DNA from: Conoideocrella luteorostrata
Taxonomy: Eukaryota; Ascomycota; Sordariomycetes; Hypocreales; Clavicipitaceae
Length of the DNA stretch: 11,933 bases
Assembly (NCBI GenBank): GCA_032433595.1
Contig: JASWJB010000608.1
Coordinates: forward strand, 1-11,933
Reading direction: 5' to 3'
In this document: positions 7,874 through 11,933 of the stretch, piece after piece
Numbering within the stretch: position 1 is the stretch's first letter
How the letters are laid out: the number at the start of each line of letters is the position of its first letter
Notes under the pieces: model-generated
Databases searched by the model: none
The model's input: the letters and a program-made list of their open reading frames with translations, nothing else
Told to the model about the DNA's origin: nothing
Translations under genes and position numbers: made by a program

Positions 7874-9609
7874 CTACAAGGGTTGATATTCTGTATGAGC
7901 CAAATCAATATTGCTGCGTGGGAACTCTCGCATGAGGGCTATCAATTCATCTTGGAAGGCGCCATTGGCAGATACTGTAACTGTGTTAAGACATACTTCG
8001 ACATAAAAAGTGTTCTTGTCTTACCCGACATGACCGTTCGACTCTTTGGGCGCCTCTCCGCAAGCTCCGTCTGAAGAATGGTTCTTAGAGGTATTTTACC
8101 ACGATATACGGTGGATCTGCTACCGAAAGATGTCTCATAAATATCTTCTGACTCTGAGTACATTGAGATGCGAAGGATCTGCAAGATGATATTAGTAAAT
8201 ATGCATATATACAGGCAATTCGAGACACACACATAGTCTCCGTCCAGTTTATCCTCCGCTAAAGCCTCGTTTAAGAGTTGCTGGGCAGCAATACCTACGT
8301 CTGAAATTTATTAGTAAATATCAAATGATTTAGAACAAGTCTTACCAAGTTGTTTCATTTGCCAAATAAGGTGGATCCGTCGAATTGGTGACTTGTGGCT
8401 GTGGTGGTTGTGAATAAGTTTTTGAAGATAGGGCAAGTGAGCAGCAATGCCGAACCCGGTGGCCAGCATGACAATGTTTTCGTATTTATGTATTGGCAGC
8501 TGCCTTCCGTGGGGACCACTGAACAAGACAATACTGGTTGTTGGGCCATACTCTGACAGACCAAACAGGTCCTTAGTGAACCCTTTACCAGGTTCAATGA
8601 ATAAATCCAAATGATCTTGGGGCTGATTGGACCAGGACGTCACTGTAAATGGATGCGTTTGTGCAAAGGACCATAGACCGGTCCCAGGCACCCAAAGATT
8701 TATATACTGTCCAGCCTTTACCTTTAATGGCTTACGAAGATGCACACGCACTTTGATCGTGTGAAGATCGTACGATATCCGCGCTCGAGAGAGGCCTAGG
8801 CTGTTGCGATACAATGCAAGGAATGACAGAGTAACACAAGCTAAGAGGAACAAACCTGTTCCTATATATAGGTAAAGTCGCGGAAAAAGACCTGTCGACG
8901 GCGTGTGACGCCATATCCCGAATGCAAGGACAAAAGCGAGAAGCTGATGAGTCCGTAAAGCGATTTCGTAATTGAACTGACGCAGCCCTAAGGGAATAAA
9001 TTGTGCGCAAAATGACACGACCGCCTGGCAACCTTAACATTAGAACTTCATAGATTGATTGGAGATTCTCACAATGAGCGCGAACAGATCACGCTTGCTT
9101 TCCAAGTCAAGCTTTTCCCGAGATACTGTCGCGAAAATAGCATGGAAAACTGCCAACAAGAAGGCTGCACCTCCTGCACATGCGTGAAAACGTCGGCATA
9201 AGTGTAGCGATATTCCAAGCAGGTCGGCAAGGAAGCTCAAATGAGGCGCAGCAAAAACGAAAAGTAAGTTCACGACCGAAAGTGTCCCAGATCGACGGAA
9301 AAATTGATCGATACCAGGGAGAGGAATTAAGGTACATGATAAATTTATCGCAAAATAAGCTACCAGGAATAAAGTATCGCGGATGCTCCAGCGGCTGATG
9401 TACTTGCCTCGGCGTACAATGGTTGGGTAGATGAGATGCTCAGATGTCAATCTCGACATAAGTTTCAGTATTGCACGGATTGGCCGAAAGCTCCCAAGCT
9501 TCAATACCAATGGGCAGGCAAGTTTGGTAAAGTGATAAATGGGGACACGAAGAATAAGCAGCACACTTAAAGCACCAAATCCAACAAAGTATACGAGTGT
9601 AGTTTCCAT
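7874..9609 (-). CDS. Ferric reductase transmembrane protein (FRE type, 5 exons, 514 aa)
   Basis: It is expected to be a membrane flavocytochrome that passes electrons from NADPH through FAD and two hemes to extracellular ferric iron. Exons are 9609-9073, 9024-8346, 8300-8233, 8178-8025 and 7980-7874; introns are 48, 45, 54 and 44 nt, with GTGAGA/GTAAGA/GTGTGT donors, CTAAT/CTAAC-like branch points and CAG acceptors. Every join restores family sequence. Conserved APHLSFLADLLG leads to heme ligands H142 and H156 (FHACAGG..FHAIF) and, across intron 1, H205 and H219 (RTHQ..WRH); both pairs have exact H-x13-H spacing. FAD motif HPFTVTSW is at 303-310, LFSGPHGR near 346-353, and the NADPH-binding GFGIAAHLP follows (about 369-377). 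The last exon ends in VTVSANGAFQDEL..EYQPL, as in the family. ATG 9609 is chosen because a TATATAAA (9672-9665) lies 56 nt upstream; an in-frame ATG at 9870 would add 87 unrelated residues. The gene appears intact, and ferric reductases are a recurrent Starship cargo class. Confidence 0.9.
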
Positions 9610-10004
9610 TGTTGCTAATTTGGACAGAAATGGAATTACATGGAGAGAACTGGAAATCTGGCACTTTATATACCCGGGTATGGGTTGCCCATGTTTGATG
9701 CACTCAATATGCAGAGCTATGCAGTGAGCATCAAAAGAGCCACTGCCAAGCACTCCAAATGATAGTCTGACTAGTCCCATTATTATACCTACCCAATCAG
9801 ATCCATTTTTCTCGGTGCATGTCCGTATACCAAATCGCATCAATCCATATGCTTGTGTCGACAATAACATCTACCTATCACATCTGTGTACAGTATCAGA
9901 GCTACAACTAGCTATTAATACAATCCGATCGAATGAGAGAGTGACTCTTGTTATCCATGCTATTTTCAATTAAATCAAGACCTTATAGTTATAAATCTCT
10001 GCAG
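9610..10004 (-). promoter_or_regulatory. Ferric reductase promoter region
   Basis: TATATAAA lies on the minus strand at 9672-9665. About 190 nt upstream of the ATG, CCAATCAGAT (plus strand, 9794-9803 region) combines a CCAAT box with a GATA-like core, ATCTGATT on the minus strand. It matches part of the fungal siderophore-GATA-factor motif ATCWGATAA, and CCAAT boxes are bound by the CBC/HapX iron regulators. The match is partial. The remainder, up to the 3' end of the next gene, shows no other gene. Confidence 0.4.
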
Positions 10005-11700
10005 TTACCTGACGCTGCGTTTTGCACTCTTGTAAGGCACTAGATATATACCAGTTGTTTCATTACTCGATAATGCCTGCATAAATTCAGCCGCAGGATG
10101 ATAACTGTTGACATCATACTTGTTGATACAATCCTTCAGTATCCATCATAAAAAATGCCGGATTAATATAATTCTGTGTCTCGTCAGACTCTCTCGCCGG
10201 CTTCGGACCTATCACTTCTAAGGATTGTAATGCGACACTTTGTTCTACCATCCACATAGGCATTGATCCAGCACGATTGGACAACTGAGGGTCCTGTGCG
10301 GAAGGACCAGCATACCGTAAGGTGTCTCCAGTGTACACTATGCCGTCGAAATTCACAGGCATAGTCGAGTCAACAAAGCTGACAAGCTCCCGAAGACTTG
10401 TCTGGCTCATTTTTCTGATACCAGATTCACTCAAAGTTTCCACCACAAGTTTCCGCTCGGGAAGACCGGTAAAAGTAAATAGCTGCATTGCAACTTCATT
10501 GAGATCTTTCAGATCTGCTTTTAAATTTGGATATTTTGCTTCAATCTCCAGTAAAATCTTTTGCTTATCTGCGCAATTGAGTCTATGTGCGCTTCATATC
10601 TGTGAGCGACTGAATAATGCGCAACGAGATATGTAGGCGACTTACTGGGTGTCCTTAAAACGCTTAGGAATAATAAGTAGAATAGCGCACCCATATCTGC
10701 ATGACAATTCAAACCAAAGAGAGTTTTTCTTCACAACGCTTTTTGATTTAGCCCTCATTTTTTCTCTTTCGTACTTTTCCGGTAACTCCTCTTTTTGCAG
10801 ATCTCGAACCCAGCTCTTCTGCATGGACTTAGTAAACGCCACGCCGAGAGAGCTTTTGTTCTTTTTAAGTTCTTTGCGCTGGTTGAAAGAGTCCACATAT
10901 TGGCAGCCCCAGTACCTGTTTGCCGCCATTTGAAGTCGTTCATTTGATTCAAACATGCGAAGGAGTTTCTGCAAGACATCTGACTCGCTGGAGATTTCTG
11001 ACTCAGTTGCATTTCCATTCCAGTGCAGCGTACTTACTGGCTCTGAAACATTTAACGACCCACGCTCACGTTCTATGAGTAACATTTGTTGAACCTCGAT
11101 TATGGTTTCTTTTGTTCCAAGTTCATTGACAAGAGCCTCAGCAGCAGCCCTAGCCAGAACCAAGTCACGCATTGGTTTGTTCTTGAGGTTTTGGGTTAGA
11201 TCACGTTTTCTCTTTGGAGCTCTTCTCCCAATCTGCTTTATATTAGTTTGAGTGTTTGGGGTCAAAGGTTGTGAACCTGGTTGATGCGGCCTCTCAACGG
11301 GGCGGGGCAGAAGTGTCCTCAGCCTTGAGTCGCGGGGCGGAGTCTGCTTGTTAGCTTTTTGGCTCCTGCTATAACTTGCTCCTGACCCATGATCCATAGC
11401 AACTTCACTAGTATGATTTGGGATATCGGGAGGGGGAGTGTGTAGATCACTCGATATTTTGGCGGCAAAATTAAGGTTTAGATATCGCATAACAGATGCT
11501 AGTTTCGGATTGTCTGAAAGGGTCTCGCTTATCTCGCTGCAACTGCACCCAGTCAATTCGCTAAGTTTGTGCAGGCACTATCAACGTTAGAGACTATATT
11601 CTTCATTTTGTGAAGGGAGACCCACTTCTGAAACCAGAAGTCGGTTTTGTTCGCCGCCGGCAGCTATAGAGGGAATATCATCGCTTATTAGAGAAGTCAT
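10005..11700 (-). CDS. Unclassified basic protein with MADS-like segment (about 516 aa)
   Basis: Proposed exons are 11700-11626, 11577-10646, 10591-10120 and 10076-10005. Intron 1 (48 nt, GTGGGT..CTCTAAC..TAG) gives a 25-aa first exon from an ATG with A at -3. Intron 2 (54 nt, GTAAGT donor) needs an AAG acceptor. Intron 3 (43 nt, GTATGA..CAG) is least certain; without it the protein ends at a TGA in 10116-10114 (494 aa). The N-terminal third is Pro/Ser/Thr-rich and probably disordered, followed by a nuclear-localisation-like RRAPKRKRD (143-151), a charged helical stretch, and KKNSLWFELS (309-318) running into CRYGCAILLIIP. That last block has the same spacing as the ELS-x4-C-x-I-x-L-I-I core of MADS-box proteins but lacks about three residues before it. 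ILLEIEAKYPNLKADL follows, as pro/Tyr-Pro segments do in small fungal MADS-like ORFs. No firm family; a DNA-binding role is only a guess. Confidence 0.6.
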
Positions 11701-11933
11701 TTTACTTGCAGCGTGTGGAATGTTTTAAATCTGGAAGAGAAGAAAATGATCAAGTGAAAGAAGGGTGGGAACGTAGAAAGCTGGCTACTTTAAGGCAAAG
11801 CATGTGAGCTTGATGACTTTTCAGTCGCACGCTCACAGCGCGGGCCTTCTAGCATTTTTGTGATCTATAGTCATGGATATCTGCCCTATACTTGGTATAT
11901 TCGTGGCGTGAGCCCATGGAAAAGGACACGTAC
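11701..11933 (-). promoter_or_regulatory. Upstream region of the MADS-like gene
   Basis: The 233 bases before the ATG at 11700 contain a pyrimidine-rich tract on the minus strand (about 11775-11735, ending in TTCTTCTCTTCCAG), typical of fungal leader or promoter DNA, or alternatively the 3' end of a 5'-UTR intron. No clear TATA box or other gene is visible before the right edge. Confidence 0.3.

Noticed and set aside
7883..8232. Small frames on both strands around the reductase C-terminus
   Set aside because: The minus-strand one reads through introns of the ferric reductase gene; the plus-strand one is its antisense.
9610..9870. N-terminal extension of the ferric reductase from ATG 9870
   Set aside because: The extra 87 residues do not resemble the family, and a TATATAAA box lies between this ATG and the one at 9609.
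1..11933. A Starship captain (DUF3435), NLR or patatin-like gene within the window
   Set aside because: None of their motifs was found in any frame, so the Starship reading rests only on the cargo genes.

Overview
The window looks like nuclear DNA of a filamentous ascomycete (Pezizomycotina). Every gene I could rebuild is split by very short introns (43-71 nt) with fungal donors (GTAAGT, GTGAGT and similar), CTAAC/CTGAC-like branch points and CAG/TAG acceptors. The protein families (FunK1-type kinase, DUF3723, fungal ferric reductase) fit this. No rRNA, tRNA, CRISPR array or bacterial-style operon was seen. Splice joins were made by hand from the sequence; family names rest on remembered family motifs, with no database search.

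Layout, left to right: (1) 1-1506, minus strand: N-terminal half of a FunK1-family kinase, decayed by four in-frame stops and a frameshift and cut by the left window edge. (2) 1507-2990: gene-poor, with a 78-bp unit repeated twice in tandem (1685-1840), one small orphan reading frame (2109-2453) and a sharply bounded GC-rich island (about 2570-2940) with a perfect 16-bp palindrome. (3) 2991-6325, minus: an intact three-exon DUF3723 gene of 1067 aa, with a conserved N-terminal domain, a long coiled coil and a conserved C-terminal module on its own exon. (4) 6326-6505: a 180-bp divergent promoter. (5) 6506-7584, plus: a four-exon kinase-fold protein of 311 aa that lacks the catalytic Asp and DFG, so a probable pseudokinase. 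(6) 7874-9609, minus: a complete five-exon ferric reductase (514 aa) with two H-x13-H heme pairs and FAD and NADPH motifs. (7) 10005-11700, minus: a three- or four-exon gene for a basic, probably nuclear protein with a weak MADS-box-like segment.

The most interesting point is the combination. DUF3723 and ferric reductase genes are two of the accessory classes known to recur in Starships, the giant tyrosine-recombinase-mobilised elements of filamentous ascomycetes. Here they are 1.5 kb apart, separated only by the pseudokinase gene, which shares a short promoter with DUF3723. A RIP-like decayed kinase gene and repeat-like DNA flank them. No DUF3435 captain or element boundary lies in the window, so the Starship reading is an inference. 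The DUF3723/pseudokinase head-to-head pair is the best candidate here for an undescribed functional module.
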